Shown piece after piece: positions 1-9,393 of a stretch of 64,000 bases of DNA. The position numbers and the translations under genes were made by a program. Numbering within the stretch: position 1 is the stretch's first letter; each line of letters starts with the position of its first letter. The DNA comes from Vampirovibrio chlorellavorus (GTDB lineage: Bacteria > Cyanobacteriota > Vampirovibrionia > Vampirovibrionales > Vampirovibrionaceae): positions 124,001 through 188,000 of the forward strand of contig QFWI01000011.1 of assembly GCA_003149345.1 (NCBI GenBank), given 5' to 3'. The notes below the pieces were generated by a model. That model made no database searches. It had not been told where the DNA came from and worked only from the letters and a program-made list of their open reading frames with translations.

Positions 1-1
1 G

Positions 2-175
2 GTTCATTTTCCCAGCGGGCATCCGTTCGTCAGTGCTACCGGTGACGGTTCCAGCGAACTGGCTTTGGTTTATTTGACCGGCGCTTTGTTATTCCTGCTG
101 AACAGTCCCGGTAAATTTTCCGTGGATTACTGGTTACTCAAAGCCAAACTCACGCAGGCTGAGGTCGCTGTTTAG
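2..175 (+). CDS. DoxX family membrane protein, C-terminal end (partial)
   Basis: The reading frame is open from the window edge to a TAG stop and encodes the last 57 residues of a protein. A hydrophobic segment (LALVYLTGALLFLLNS) is followed by PGKFSVD, which resembles the last membrane helix and the short P-G-x-F/Y-S-x-D tail of DoxX-type four-helix membrane proteins. DoxX proteins are often found beside pirin genes, and a pirin gene starts 48 bases downstream on the same strand, so the two are probably co-transcribed. The N-terminal part lies outside the window. The function of DoxX is poorly defined (inner-membrane redox or quinone-linked roles have been proposed). The assignment rests on a short tail plus context. 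Confidence 0.6.
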   Translation, partial: VHFPSGHPFVSATGDGSSELALVYLTGALLFLLNSPGKFSVDYWLLKAKLTQAEVAV

Positions 176-223
176 CCGGGTGGCTCAAGCTGTACGTCAC
201 AAACCACCAGAAAGGAGCCTGTC

Positions 224-964
224 ATGAACACGCTCGGCAAACTCACTGTGCGGGCCAGTCAGGAGCGGGGACGCACCCGAATTGATTGGCTGGATAGCTA
301 TCATACCTTTTCCTTTTGCGATTACTTCGATCCCCGCTTTCATCATTTCAGCGATCTGCGGGTGATTAATGATGATATCATCCAGCCGAGCGGGGGCTTT
401 CCCACCCATGGCCACCGGGACATGGAAATTCTCACGGTGGTACTGAAAGGCGAGTTGAGGCATGAAGACAGTTTGGGGAATGGCTCGATAATCCGTCCCG
501 GCGAAATTCAGCGTATGACCGCAGGAACCGGGGTGACGCACAGCGAGTTCAACGCCTCAAAGACAGAGCCACTGCATCTGCTGCAAATCTGGATTCATCC
601 CCAGGAAAAGGGATTATCGCCCAGTTACGAGCAACAATCGTTTGAGGAGATGGGGCCCTCCCAATCGGACTCCAGTCTGGCGTTTCAGTGCATTGCCTCT
701 CCCACCGGGGAGGGCGCTGCGGTGCGCATTCATCAGGATGCCTATCTCTACCGGGCCTCTCTGGATGTGGGTCAGCGGGCCACCTTTGATCTGTCCTCGA
801 ATCGCTCTTATTGGCTGCATGTGGCGACTGGCCAGGTGCAAACAGAAGGGCAGATTTTACAGGCCGGGGATGCCCTGGGTCTGACAGAAAGCGAAGCGCT
901 TCTGGAGCTGACGGCTCAGGCTCCTGAAACGCAGCTGTTGCTCTTTGATCTGAGAAGGCCCTAA
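224..964 (+). CDS. pirin family protein (bicupin, YhhW-like)
   Basis: A 246-residue protein with the hallmark N-terminal cupin of the pirin family. The metal site is visible as His62 and His64 (FPTHGHRDMEI), then His106 and Glu108 (GVTHSEFN), the same four-ligand pattern as E. coli YhhW, which has quercetin 2,3-dioxygenase activity in vitro. The motifs HTFSF near residue 27 and GEIQRMTAGTG near residue 93 are typical. The second half (about 130-246) is the divergent second cupin domain, which usually lacks metal ligands. A Shine-Dalgarno AAGGAG lies about 7 bases before the ATG. It follows the DoxX fragment closely, a common pairing. The physiological substrate is unknown; family assignment is secure, enzymatic role is not. 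Confidence 0.93.
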   Translation: MNTLGKLTVRASQERGRTRIDWLDSYHTFSFCDYFDPRFHHFSDLRVINDDIIQPSGGFPTHGHRDMEILTVVLKGELRHEDSLGNGSIIRPGEIQRMTAGTGVTHSEFNASKTEPLHLLQIWIHPQEKGLSPSYEQQSFEEMGPSQSDSSLAFQCIASPTGEGAAVRIHQDAYLYRASLDVGQRATFDLSSNRSYWLHVATGQVQTEGQILQAGDALGLTESEALLELTAQAPETQLLLFDLRRP

Positions 965-1143
965 TCTCCGTTGTGGGATTTTTGCGGCATTTTTTTAGTC
1001 CGGCTCAGCTTCGTGGGTTTTTGCATGGCGTGGCGTTAAAACGCAGGTTCCATGGCTTTTTGAGGCTGAGCTTTCTTGTTGTGAAGCTCTGCTGAAGCGT
1101 TTTTGGGGGGATGTTTTGGCCAAAGATATTTTCACGCTTGAGT

Positions 1144-1173
1144 TTGACACTGTCCTGCAAAAAAGTTTATAAA
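1144..1173 (+). promoter_or_regulatory. sigma-70 type promoter for the beta-helix gene
   Basis: A perfect -35 TTGACA (1144-1149) and a near-consensus -10 TATAAA (1168-1173) are separated by 18 bases. The expected transcript would have a 5' leader of about 160 bases before the ATG at 1342. The rest of the 965-1341 interval shows nothing else that I can name. Confidence 0.6.
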
Positions 1174-1341
1174 AACAATATAAGTCGTAAAACTTTCGCT
1201 TGGAGTGAGTAAAACCTTTGGCAGTGATCAGTCGTAAGCGTGGTTGAAAATCTGATCGGCCCAAGGTGAATGATGTGTTGTAGGAATAAGCGCCTGTTTG
1301 CTTTTAAGGCTGGCGCTTTCAATAACAGTGGAGTTGGATCA

Positions 1342-2577
1342 ATGAAAAAATCCCTAGGATTCTCTTTGGCTACTTTAACCGTGGTGCTGTTGCTGCAAAA
1401 TAGCAATGCCTTCGCCTATCAATTAAACGCGGCGGAAAGAACCCTGTCGGTGACACCTGGTCAAACCGCTCAGGCCACCACGGCTGATCTGAGAAGCGTA
1501 CTGAGCTATCTGTCTGGCTTGAAAGACAAAAGCAAGCCCTGGCGGGTATTGATGGCGCCTGGTAAATACCTGATTACCAATCAGCTTACGGTGCGTAATT
1601 TGCAGAACGTGGAATTTGTCTCGGATATGAACAAGCCCGCCCAGCTGATTAAGGACGCCAGCTGGAACGCCACTACGGGTGGTGAGTACCTGCTGAATGT
1701 GACCTACAGTAAAAATGTATCCATGATCGGCATGCAGTTTTATGGGACTACGGATTACAAAAACAACGCGGATCCCGTGTGGCCGGATCAGGGCGTTTAT
1801 TTCGGCTCCTGCGATACGGTGCTGGTTCGGAATAACGGCTTTTTCAACTTCGGAAATAGCGCCCTCCGGGTGGCCACTCACGAGCGCGATCCCATTCCGG
1901 GGGTGAATAGCCGCAACACGCAAGTGCTGAATAACCTGTTCAACAATGTCTATCAACTTTCCACCACCACCAACGACACCGTTCACGGCGGCACCCAGAA
2001 TTATTTGCTGCAAGGCAACGTCTTCTATAACCTGCGGGGCTCCATTAAATTCGCTACCCGCACGGCAGGGGCTGAGAACATCAAAATTCTGAATAACCGG
2101 GTTAATGGTGGCAGCCACTATGGGATTGAGATTAACAATTACAATAACGTGGAAATTCGTGGCAATCAGCTACAAAATATTAAGGAATTCGCCATGAATA
2201 TTTATACCAACACACGGGCCACGGGTTCCTTTAACTGGGGCGAGAACTACACCATTGCCGACAACGTCATGACCAACGTGGGCAAGGGCTTGCGCTTCAG
2301 TACCGAACCTTACGCCGATGGCACCAAGGTGTATGGTAAGAACCTGCAAATTACCAATAACATCTTTAATGGGGTCACCGATGCCGGTTTTGGCGGCGCT
2401 GCCATTTCTCAAATCAACGGGAATATCAATGGGCTGACTATTACCCAGAATCAATTGAATAACATCGCCAACAAAAGATATATCAGCTACACTTCCGGCA
2501 GCACCATTACCAGTTATTTGAATAACCTGGTAAACGGAGTTGCTTACGGCCCACAACAAACCACAGCAACCAAATAA
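1342..2577 (+). CDS. secreted right-handed parallel beta-helix protein
   Basis: The start is placed at the ATG that follows GTGGAG by 8 bases and opens a clear signal peptide: MKK, a hydrophobic run to about residue 20 and an AFA cleavage site near residue 25. This gives 411 residues; an in-frame ATG 24 codons upstream would bury the signal. The mature protein is rich in Asn, Gly, Thr and Val with repeated short strands such as NVEIRGNQLQNI, NIKILNNRVNG, LQITNNIFNG and LTITQNQLNNI, the ladder pattern of pectate-lyase-like right-handed beta helices. Such folds occur in polysaccharide lyases and surface adhesins. No catalytic triad can be assigned by eye, so the substrate is unknown. It stands alone, with its own promoter and a terminator 14 bases after the stop. 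Confidence 0.8.
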   Translation: MKKSLGFSLATLTVVLLLQNSNAFAYQLNAAERTLSVTPGQTAQATTADLRSVLSYLSGLKDKSKPWRVLMAPGKYLITNQLTVRNLQNVEFVSDMNKPAQLIKDASWNATTGGEYLLNVTYSKNVSMIGMQFYGTTDYKNNADPVWPDQGVYFGSCDTVLVRNNGFFNFGNSALRVATHERDPIPGVNSRNTQVLNNLFNNVYQLSTTTNDTVHGGTQNYLLQGNVFYNLRGSIKFATRTAGAENIKILNNRVNGGSHYGIEINNYNNVEIRGNQLQNIKEFAMNIYTNTRATGSFNWGENYTIADNVMTNVGKGLRFSTEPYADGTKVYGKNLQITNNIFNGVTDAGFGGAAISQINGNINGLTITQNQLNNIANKRYISYTSGSTITSYLNNLVNGVAYGPQQTTATK

Positions 2578-2590
2578 GCCTCTATCTCAA

Positions 2591-2624
2591 AAAGCAGGCC
2601 AGTTTTTTAAGCTGGCCTGCTTTT
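2591..2624. terminator. bidirectional intrinsic terminator between the beta-helix gene and trpA
   Basis: AAAGCAGGCCAG (2591-2602) pairs perfectly with CTGGCCTGCTTT (2612-2623) around a nine-base loop, with T runs on both strands. It lies between two convergent genes and can serve both the beta-helix gene and the trp operon. Confidence 0.85.
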
Positions 2625-2649
2625 GCGTTTTGACGGGTTGAATCTTAAA

Positions 2650-3477
2650 TTAGGGATTGATTGGAGAGGACAGCGCTTGAAGATACCGCTGAATGGGTTC
2701 CATGGGCTCATCCGGCGCAAGTTCCTGAATTTTAGCCATGACCGCAGAGCCGACAATGACCCCATCGGCCCCCAAAGCAATCATGGTTTCCACATGCGCT
2801 CGCTTAGAGATGCCAAAGCCCACGCACACGGGCAAGTCGGAACATTGACGGGCTTGGGTTAATAAATTACCCAGCGCTTGATCGTAGCGTTCTTCCACGC
2901 CGGTAATGCCAAGGCGAGAAACGGCATACAAAAAGCCACCGGATTGCGCCGCAATGTGTTGCAGACGGTCTGGCGTGGTGCGGGTGGAAATAATGGAAGT
3001 AAGCTGTAAACCATGTTTCTCCAGAGCGGGTTTAATTTCGGCGATGCCTTCGACCGGTAAGTCGGCAATCAACAGGCCATCGGCGCCAGCTTCGGCAATA
3101 TCCTGGCAAAACCGATCAATGCCCCGAACCAGTACCAGGTTGTAATACACCAATAAACTGATGGGAATGTGCGGATAGTTTTGCCGAATTTGTTTCAGTA
3201 AATTCAAGGCCTGATCCACGTTAAAGCCCGCCTCCAAGACCGCTCGACCCGCTTGCTGAATCAGCGGGCCATCGGCCACCGGATCGCTGAAAGCCAGCCC
3301 CAGCTCTAGGGCGCTGGCCCCACCGGCCACAAAGGCATCAATGGTCTCCAGACATCTTTGGGGAGTGGGCCATCCCAGCAGGGTAAAGGGGATCAGGGCG
3401 TGGCGTTTTTCCTGCTTCAAACGAGCAAACAAATCATCATAGCGAGACGGGGTTTTGGTTTGCTTAAGCGTGGACAT
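2650..3477 (-). CDS. trpA: tryptophan synthase alpha chain
   Basis: A 275-residue TIM-barrel subunit that cleaves indole-3-glycerol phosphate to indole and glyceraldehyde 3-phosphate; indole is then channelled to TrpB. The catalytic pair is seen as Glu58 and Asp69 in [14 protein letters not shown], which aligns with the usual LELGxPFSDPxADGP motif except that the proline is Ala62. The phosphate-binding end is present (VCVGFGIS and [10 protein letters not shown]). Length is normal. It is the last gene of the trp operon and overlaps the end of trpB by 14 bases, so translation is probably coupled. A strong terminator follows at 2591-2624. Expression should be controlled by the leader attenuator at 9208-9359. 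Confidence 0.97.
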   Translation of the reverse strand: MSTLKQTKTPSRYDDLFARLKQEKRHALIPFTLLGWPTPQRCLETIDAFVAGGASALELGLAFSDPVADGPLIQQAGRAVLEAGFNVDQALNLLKQIRQNYPHIPISLLVYYNLVLVRGIDRFCQDIAEAGADGLLIADLPVEGIAEIKPALEKHGLQLTSIISTRTTPDRLQHIAAQSGGFLYAVSRLGITGVEERYDQALGNLLTQARQCSDLPVCVGFGISKRAHVETMIALGADGVIVGSAVMAKIQELAPDEPMEPIQRYLQALSSPINP

Positions 3478-4651
3478 GGTGGATTCCCTCCTGTTGGGCC
3501 ATGACTTGGTGTAAATCTTTGTCTCCCCGCCCGGAGAGGTTGATCAAAATAATCTGCTCCGGCGATCCCTGAGCCGCCAAGGTTTGGGCGTAAGCCAGGG
3601 CATGGCAGGATTCCAGGGCCGGTAAAATGCCTTCGGTCTCCGCCAGCGTATGGAAGGCGGCCAAGGCCTCCGCATCGGTGGCAGAAGCATAAATGGCCTC
3701 CCCGGTGCTTTGCATGTGGGCGTGTTCCGGGCCCACTAACGGATAATCCAGTCCAGCGGAAATGCTGTAGGTTTCCCGCACCTGGCCGTCTTTATCCTGC
3801 AAGGCCAAACTCTTCATGCCGTGCAAACAACCCGGCGTCCCTTTGGCCAGCACCGCCCCGTGATGCTCGGTCTCCAAGCCCAATCCAGCGGGTTCCACCC
3901 CGATGAGTTGCGCGCTGGTATGGCGGAATCCCTGAAAAATGCCGATGGCATTAGAGCCTCCGCCCACACAGGCCACCACTTGATCGGGCAGCCGTCCGGC
4001 TTGTTCTAAAATTTGTCGATGCGCTTCTTCCCCGATAATCTGTTGAAAAAAACGGACCAGTGAAGGGTAAGGATGCGGCCCGGCGGCGGTGCCCAGCAGG
4101 TAATAAGTATCATGCAAGTTGCTGACCCAATCCCGCATGGCTTCATTAATGGCGTCTTTCAGGGTTTTGGAGCCCACCTCTACCGCATGCACAGTGGCTC
4201 CCAATAATTTCATGCGAAACACGTTGGGTTGCTGACGCTCCATATCCACGGCACCCATGTACACTTCGGTCTTGATTCCGAGCAAGGCACCAGCCATGGC
4301 CGTGGCCACCCCGTGCTGCCCCGCACCGGTTTCGGCGATAATTCGGGTTTTGCCCATACGCTTGGCCAATAAGGCCTGACCAATGGCATTGTTGGTTTTA
4401 TGCGCGCCGCCGTGCAGTAGGTCTTCTCGCTTTAAAAATATGCGGGCCCCATAGCGTTTGGAAAGATTTTTGGCCTCATACAGCGGTGTGGGACGTCCGG
4501 CGTAATGCTTCAGTAACTGATGATATTCCTTTAAAAACTCTGTGTCCTGGCTAGCTTCCAAGAAAGCGCTTTCCACTTCTTCCAGCGCAGGCACTAACAA
4601 TTCCGGGACATAAACGCCCCCGAAGGCACCAAAAAAGCCTAAGGATTGCAT
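3464..4651 (-). CDS. trpB: tryptophan synthase beta chain
   Basis: A 395-residue PLP enzyme that joins indole and serine to make tryptophan. The PLP lysine is Lys85 in [13 protein letters not shown], and the glycine-rich phosphate loop [10 protein letters not shown] lies near residue 230. The GVYVPELL start motif is typical of the TrpB1 type that pairs with TrpA. It overlaps trpA at its end and the end of trpF at its start by 13 bases. Length and motifs are normal, and no residue looks out of place. It is the penultimate gene of the complete trp operon. Confidence 0.98.
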   Translation of the reverse strand: MQSLGFFGAFGGVYVPELLVPALEEVESAFLEASQDTEFLKEYHQLLKHYAGRPTPLYEAKNLSKRYGARIFLKREDLLHGGAHKTNNAIGQALLAKRMGKTRIIAETGAGQHGVATAMAGALLGIKTEVYMGAVDMERQQPNVFRMKLLGATVHAVEVGSKTLKDAINEAMRDWVSNLHDTYYLLGTAAGPHPYPSLVRFFQQIIGEEAHRQILEQAGRLPDQVVACVGGGSNAIGIFQGFRHTSAQLIGVEPAGLGLETEHHGAVLAKGTPGCLHGMKSLALQDKDGQVRETYSISAGLDYPLVGPEHAHMQSTGEAIYASATDAEALAAFHTLAETEGILPALESCHALAYAQTLAAQGSPEQIILINLSGRGDKDLHQVMAQQEGIHHVHA

Positions 4652-5352
4652 GATAGGTTCTCTCCATGATTGGGTTGGGGTTTAAAACGGTTTACGATTT
4701 GGCAAAACTGGATCATTTTATCGAGGTCTTTCTTTCCCGGTGCTTGCTCCACCCCGGAGGCCACATCCACCCCAGCGGGCTGGAAGGTTTGTAATACTTG
4801 CTGGATGTTGTGTGGGGTTAAGCCACCAGCCAGCAGACAGGGAAAATCGTAGAAAAAAGCGCGCACCAATTCTGAATCAGCGTTGGACTGAGCGATGTCT
4901 GAAACACTTTGCATGACGCTGCCTTTGGGTAAATCCAGCAGTAAGGTTTGCACTTGCGATACTTCCAAATAAGCAGCCGCTTTACGGCGGAGCGCCGAGA
5001 TATCCAGTTTGGGTAGTTCTGGATGAAGCAGGAATGTTTTAACCACAGGTGCCGAAATTTGAGCGCAAAATTCAGGACTTTCGTTGCCATGAAGCTGTAC
5101 CCGGTTGATGTTCAGGGATTGAATGTGCTGCTCAATTTCAGAGGGTGTTTGATTTTGAAAAACGCCCACCACGTCGATGGAGGGGTGCATGGCCCGCAGC
5201 TCACTGAGAATATTTTTTGCCGATTCCAACGATACAAAGCGAGGGGTGTGGGGCACGAAAATCAGCCCCAGCCAATCGGCACCCGCCTGAACGGCGGCCA
5301 TGGCGTCGGCCGGGTTGGTAATGCCACAAATTTTGATCCGGGGTGTGATCAT
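4639..5352 (-). CDS. trpF: phosphoribosylanthranilate isomerase
   Basis: A 237-residue TIM barrel that isomerises phosphoribosylanthranilate to CdRP, the third step of the tryptophan branch. The catalytic Cys is Cys9 in the N-terminal KICGITN motif, and the general-acid Asp lies in GVDVASGVE near the end. The glycine-rich phosphate site [11 protein letters not shown] is also present. It overlaps trpC by four bases (ATGA type) and the next gene trpB by 13 bases, so it sits in a translationally coupled run. It is separate from trpC, unlike the fused enzyme of enteric bacteria. Confidence 0.96.
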   Translation of the reverse strand: MITPRIKICGITNPADAMAAVQAGADWLGLIFVPHTPRFVSLESAKNILSELRAMHPSIDVVGVFQNQTPSEIEQHIQSLNINRVQLHGNESPEFCAQISAPVVKTFLLHPELPKLDISALRRKAAAYLEVSQVQTLLLDLPKGSVMQSVSDIAQSNADSELVRAFFYDFPCLLAGGLTPHNIQQVLQTFQPAGVDVASGVEQAPGKKDLDKMIQFCQIVNRFKPQPNHGENLSCNP

Positions 5353-6149
5353 GCCAGTAACTCCTGAAGCTTTTTGGCCAGTGCTTCTGGGGTGGGTTGG
5401 CGCATGAGGGTGGAGCCGATCAAAAACCCATCGCAGTGCGGCTGGAGTCTCAAAATATCCGCTTTATCCTGAATGCCACTGGCAGCAATTTTGAGAATAT
5501 CCTCTGGAATCAAGGGCGATAGCCGTTCGGTGGTGGACAGATCCATTTTTAAAGATTGTAGATTGCGGTTGTTGATCAGCAGAATAGACGGATTAATTTT
5601 CAGCGCTCGTTTTACTTCCTCGGCATCCTGCACTTCAATCAACGGGGTCATGTTCAGTGTTAAAACCAGTGCATTGAGTTCCGTAAGTTGTGCGTCGCTC
5701 AATGCCTTGACGATCAGTAAAACCGCTTGGGCTCCTGCTTGTCGGGCTTCATAGACTTGATAGGGATCAATGATAAAATCCTTGCATAAAGTAGGAAGGG
5801 TGACTTGATTGCGAACCGATTGCAGCAATGCCAAACTGCCCCCAAAATAGTGCGCATCGGTTAAAACGGAAATGGCCACGCCGTATTGCGCATAAATGGG
5901 CAATATGGAGGCTAAATCCAGCGTTTCTTGTAGCACACCCGCAGATGGCGAGGCCGGTTTAATTTCTAAAATGCAGGCCGGTTTTGGGGTGGCTTGGCGA
6001 ATGGCTCGCTCCAGAGCGTGCGGTTGGGTACAGGCCGCCACTTGGGACACCCATTCGGAGAGGGGTCGGTGCTGTTTTCGTTGGGCCACTTCTTCTCGTT
6101 TGTGGGCTACGATGGCATCCAGCACGTTATGGGCAGGCAAGTTGTTCAT
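5349..6149 (-). CDS. trpC: indole-3-glycerol phosphate synthase
   Basis: A 266-residue TIM-barrel enzyme that closes the indole ring to give indole-3-glycerol phosphate. Characteristic motifs are ILEIKPASPSAG (substrate and catalytic Lys region), SVLTDAHYFGG and LCKDFIIDPYQVYEARQAGA with a further catalytic Lys, followed by LLINNRNLQ and IAASGIQ. A GGAGGGTTT ribosome binding site lies just before the ATG, inside the end of trpD; the two genes overlap by 23 bases. It overlaps trpF by four bases at its 3' end. Length is typical of monofunctional TrpC. Confidence 0.96.
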   Translation of the reverse strand: MNNLPAHNVLDAIVAHKREEVAQRKQHRPLSEWVSQVAACTQPHALERAIRQATPKPACILEIKPASPSAGVLQETLDLASILPIYAQYGVAISVLTDAHYFGGSLALLQSVRNQVTLPTLCKDFIIDPYQVYEARQAGAQAVLLIVKALSDAQLTELNALVLTLNMTPLIEVQDAEEVKRALKINPSILLINNRNLQSLKMDLSTTERLSPLIPEDILKIAASGIQDKADILRLQPHCDGFLIGSTLMRQPTPEALAKKLQELLA

Positions 6150-7122
6150 AAACCCTCCGGCATTGTTCCAGCGTTTGCCATGCTTTTTTGCTTTTTAAAA
6201 TTTGTTTGGCTTCCTGAATGCCTTCCTCCAGCGTGGGGGCTTTTTGGGCAATCAACAGGCCCGCACCGGCATTCAGGCACACCGTGTCATAATACGGCGA
6301 TTGATCATCGTCCCCGTGAAGCAGCCGCGTAAATATTTTCAAATTCTCAGCAGGATGATGCTCGGTTTGGTGCGGTTCACGGTGCCCATTTTTAGACGGA
6401 GAATCAGACAGGAAATCAGACGGAAAAATGGTTATTTCGGTGAAAGTATTTTGCTCAAGTTGAAACACGTGCGTATTGCCGTGGATATCCAGTTCATCCA
6501 AACCCGACTCCGCATGCACGATCCAGCCACGCTCACAGGTGCCAGCGTTGATCAAATAGTCGGCCATGCGTTGTTGCATACCGGGGTGTGAAACACCCAG
6601 CAGCTGATAGGCAGGTTTCACCGGATTGAGCAGGGGGCCTAAAAAGTTAAACAGGGTGCGGGTTTTCAAGGTGCGACGCAACTGGTTAAACCCTGCAAGC
6701 TGTGGATAACATTGCGGGGCAAACAGAAAAACCAAACCGCACTGTGCCAATGCTTCCGGGATGCGATCCAAGTGAATCCGCTCAGAAAAGCCCAGTTGAG
6801 CCAACAGATCAAAACTACCGCTGGCACTGCTGAATCCCCGATTCCCGAACTTCACCACCGGAATGCCCGCTGCCGCCAACATAAACGCCACCGTGGTAGA
6901 GGTGTTGAAATGAGGCAAGCCGCTGCCGCCGGTGCCACAACAATCCATCACCGGGACGGATGGTAAAGCCAAAGGAACGGCGGTTTCCTGCATACAGGCC
7001 AAGGCATCCGTAAACAGGGCTGGGGTAATGCGCTCCGGGGTCAGTTGCCCCAGTAAGTCCAGCGTGTCCACTTCGCTGTATTCCAGATGGATCAGTTGGC
7101 GCAGTTGGTCACGGCTTAGCAT
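6127..7122 (-). CDS. trpD: anthranilate phosphoribosyltransferase
   Basis: A 331-residue enzyme that transfers phosphoribose from PRPP to anthranilate. The PRPP loop is seen as DCCGTGGSGLPHFNTST (canonical GTGGD...FNxST) and the anthranilate-binding KFGNRGFSSASGSFDLLAQLG follows. FNFLGPLLNPVKP marks the central domain, and HAESGLDELDIHG, which includes the usual DE metal pair, is typical. It overlaps trpG by seven bases and trpC by 23. A stretch near residue 235-255 is rich in Ser, Asn and His and looks like a variable loop. Otherwise the family features are normal. Confidence 0.96.
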   Translation of the reverse strand: MLSRDQLRQLIHLEYSEVDTLDLLGQLTPERITPALFTDALACMQETAVPLALPSVPVMDCCGTGGSGLPHFNTSTTVAFMLAAAGIPVVKFGNRGFSSASGSFDLLAQLGFSERIHLDRIPEALAQCGLVFLFAPQCYPQLAGFNQLRRTLKTRTLFNFLGPLLNPVKPAYQLLGVSHPGMQQRMADYLINAGTCERGWIVHAESGLDELDIHGNTHVFQLEQNTFTEITIFPSDFLSDSPSKNGHREPHQTEHHPAENLKIFTRLLHGDDDQSPYYDTVCLNAGAGLLIAQKAPTLEEGIQEAKQILKSKKAWQTLEQCRRVYEQLACP

Positions 7123-7718
7123 TGGGTCAGAAAATTCCTTAAAATCTGCTGTCCCTGCGGGGTGCCAATGGATTCGGGGTGAAACTGAATGCCATACAGG
7201 GGCTGGCTACGGTGCTGCATGGCCATGGGCAGGTTGCTTTCCACGTCACGAACGGTAATTTCCAAATCTGAGGGCAAGGTTTGTTCATCCACCAACAGGG
7301 AGTGATAGCGCATGGCCTCAAACGTGGCAGGCAGACCGTCAAACAAGGGGCTGCTAACCACTTGCCGCATGAGGCGGCTTTCCCCATGCACGATTTCAGG
7401 GGCGGGCATAACGCCACCGCCCAAGTAGTGGGCCATGCCCTGATGGCCCAGACAAACCCCCAGAACCGGACAATTCAGTTCCGCCTGCCGTTGAATGATT
7501 TCCGCGCAAATGCCGAAATCGGAAGGTTCCGCGGGATGGCCGGGCCCGGGGGAGAGAATGATCCGTTGTGGTTTTTTCGCCAGTAAGGTTTGGAAATCAA
7601 TGCCATCATTCCGGTAAACTGCCACCGGGGCTTCTGTTTCGGATTGCAGCATCTGGTACAAATTGAAGGTGAAGGAGTCGTAATTATCAATAATCACGAC
7701 GGGTTGCGCTGCGGGCAT
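7116..7718 (-). CDS. trpG: anthranilate synthase component II (glutamine amidotransferase)
   Basis: A 200-residue class I glutamine amidotransferase that supplies ammonia to TrpE. The nucleophile is in PVLGVCLGHQGMAHYLGG, the oxyanion motif in LSPGPGHPAEP, and the His-Glu pair in GIQFHPESIGTPQGQ. The N-terminal VVIIDNYDSFTFNL is characteristic. It overlaps the end of trpE by 32 bases and has an AAAGGA ribosome binding site about 8 bases before the ATG. In some bacteria the same subunit also serves p-aminobenzoate synthase; no pabA or pabB was seen here, so a dual role cannot be excluded. Confidence 0.95.
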   Translation of the reverse strand: MPAAQPVVIIDNYDSFTFNLYQMLQSETEAPVAVYRNDGIDFQTLLAKKPQRIILSPGPGHPAEPSDFGICAEIIQRQAELNCPVLGVCLGHQGMAHYLGGGVMPAPEIVHGESRLMRQVVSSPLFDGLPATFEAMRYHSLLVDEQTLPSDLEITVRDVESNLPMAMQHRSQPLYGIQFHPESIGTPQGQQILRNFLTQC

Positions 7719-9153
7719 CGGCGTCCATCCTTTCCGCCATCAGAATGGCTTTAATCATGCTTTTGGCCTTGTTGCGGGTTTCTTCGTATTCGGATTTCGG
7801 CACCGAGTGATGCACAATGCCAGCCCCGGCCTGAATATGGGCCGTATTCTCCTGGATGAGGGCGGAACGAATGGCGATGGCCCCATCGGCGTTGCCATTG
7901 GCGTCAATGTAACCTACCATGCCGGAATAAACGCCCCGTTGCTCCGACTCCAGCTTAGCCAGCAACTGCATGGCCCGAATTTTGGGAGCGCCGCTGACAG
8001 TGCCTCGGGGGAAGCAACTCCTTAAAGCATCGTAGCCGCTCAAGCCCTCCCGCAGCTTGCCGGTAATTTCCGTGGCCAAATGCATCACATGGGTGTACCG
8101 AAGAATTTTGGCGATTTCTCCCACCGCAATGCTGCCCGGCTGGCAAATACGCCCTAAATCGTTACGCCCCAGATCCACCAGCATGCGATGCTCGGCCATT
8201 TCCTTGCGGCAGGCCCGCAGCTCTTCGGCCAAACTGGCGTCATCCGCTTCCGACGTCCCTCGGGGACGGGTTCCGGCCAAGGCTTTCAGCGTCACTTGTC
8301 CATCCCGACAGCGCACAAAGGTTTCCGGCGAGGAGCCCAGATAGACGAACTCCGGGAATTTGAGGTAGTACGCATAGGGGGACGGATTGATGGCGGTCAC
8401 CGTGCGGTAAATATCCAGCGGGCGACACTGGACGGGGAGAGAAAAACGCTGGGCCAGCACAATCTGGAAAATTTGCCCTTCCACAATCCACTGCTTGGCC
8501 TGATGGATGGCCTTCATAAAATCGGCTTTGGGGGTGGCGTAACGCACCGTGTCAAACACCTGATCGTCGGAGAGTTGAGGCAAGGTGAGCAAGTGGAGTT
8601 CCTGGGTTTGTTGGTTCAAGGCCTGCTGGACGGTCTGAAACAGCCGTTGCGCTTCTGTGGCTTCCCGATGCGAGACCAGGTGAATGCGGCGATACAGGTG
8701 ATCAAAAATAATGACCGAATCGTACAGGCCCATGTACACATCGGGCACTTTCAACACATCTTCTGCGGGTTGAGGGATCTGCTCAAAATACTGGGTGGTG
8801 CCGTAGCCCAAATAACCCACCCAACCGGAAGTCAGGGGCAAATCGCTGTATTCGGGCGGAAGAACATCCAACAGGGGCAAGGTTTCCAGCTGCAAGGCCC
8901 GCAAACGACCCATGGGATCGGTGCAGGTTTCCAGTCGCTCGGTGCCTTCCCGGTGGTTTTGAATGATGGCGGAACCGTTTTTCAAGCGAAAACTCAGCAC
9001 GGCATCCAGCCCGATGATGGAAAAGCGGCCCACCTGCCGATCCCCGTCCGTACTCTCCAGCAGAAACATGAGGGAAAAGGAGGATTGCAGGCGATGAAAC
9101 AGGGACACCGGTGTCTCGGTGTCTGAGAGGTAACTGTGGATGGTCAGGGGCAT
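7687..9153 (-). CDS. trpE: anthranilate synthase component I
   Basis: A 488-residue chorismate-using enzyme, first gene of the trp operon. The N-terminal LLES motif (MFLLESTDGD, near residue 31) is the tryptophan feedback site of TrpE and argues against a PabB role. The chorismate-binding domain shows AGTRPRGTS, LVDLGRNDLGRI, RGTVSGAPKIRAMQ and GAGIVHHSVPKSEYEET. It works with TrpG to make anthranilate. The start ATG lies about 110 bases after the leader peptide stop and 55 bases after the attenuator terminator, so transcription of the structural genes depends on read-through of that site. Confidence 0.97.
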   Translation of the reverse strand: MPLTIHSYLSDTETPVSLFHRLQSSFSLMFLLESTDGDRQVGRFSIIGLDAVLSFRLKNGSAIIQNHREGTERLETCTDPMGRLRALQLETLPLLDVLPPEYSDLPLTSGWVGYLGYGTTQYFEQIPQPAEDVLKVPDVYMGLYDSVIIFDHLYRRIHLVSHREATEAQRLFQTVQQALNQQTQELHLLTLPQLSDDQVFDTVRYATPKADFMKAIHQAKQWIVEGQIFQIVLAQRFSLPVQCRPLDIYRTVTAINPSPYAYYLKFPEFVYLGSSPETFVRCRDGQVTLKALAGTRPRGTSEADDASLAEELRACRKEMAEHRMLVDLGRNDLGRICQPGSIAVGEIAKILRYTHVMHLATEITGKLREGLSGYDALRSCFPRGTVSGAPKIRAMQLLAKLESEQRGVYSGMVGYIDANGNADGAIAIRSALIQENTAHIQAGAGIVHHSVPKSEYEETRNKAKSMIKAILMAERMDADARSATRRDY

Positions 9154-9207
9154 AACGACAGCGCTCCAATGCGATTGATCTAAAACTAAAATTTAAGGCT
9201 AAAAACG

Positions 9208-9233
9208 AAAAAACAGACCCGGGGGCCTGCTTT
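9208..9233 (-). terminator. trp operon attenuator (intrinsic terminator in the leader)
   Basis: Read on the minus strand, AAAGCAGGCC pairs with GGTCTGTTTTTT around a short CCCG loop, with two G-T wobbles, and six T residues end the structure. It stands between the leader peptide and trpE. The upstream arm GCAGGCC (9224-9230) can instead pair with GGCCTGT (9290-9296), which lies inside the leader coding region about 16 bases after the three Trp codons. The two pairings exclude each other, giving terminator and antiterminator states. Confidence 0.85.
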
Positions 9234-9266
9234 CTGGAAATCTGGAGTCAATTACGAACAATGCTT

Positions 9267-9359
9267 TCAAGGGTAATCAATCCAGCCCGACAGGCCAGTA
9301 AGCGGTTGGTTCCACCACCACTGCTGCAATTGGGTTGGCTGTACTGCGATTGAAAGCAT
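9267..9359 (-). CDS. trpL: trp leader peptide with three consecutive Trp codons
   Basis: A 30-residue reading frame starting ATG at 9359 and stopping TGA at 9267. Residues 14-16 are Trp-Trp-Trp in LQQWWWNQP, encoded by TGGTGGTGG (9312-9320), and Trp26 adds a fourth. The frame lies between a good promoter and an intrinsic terminator upstream of trpE, as expected for a ribosome-stalling attenuation peptide. The ribosome binding site is weak (AAAG only). When charged tRNA-Trp is scarce, a ribosome stalled at residues 14-16 would leave the antiterminator strand at 9290-9296 free. An upstream CAGCC around codons 7-8 could pair with GGCTG near codons 25-26 as a pause helix. The peptide itself needs no function. 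Confidence 0.85.
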   Translation of the reverse strand: MLSIAVQPTQLQQWWWNQPLTGLSGWIDYP

Positions 9360-9393
9360 GAAAATACTAAGTCTTTATTGACGTTGAGCTACT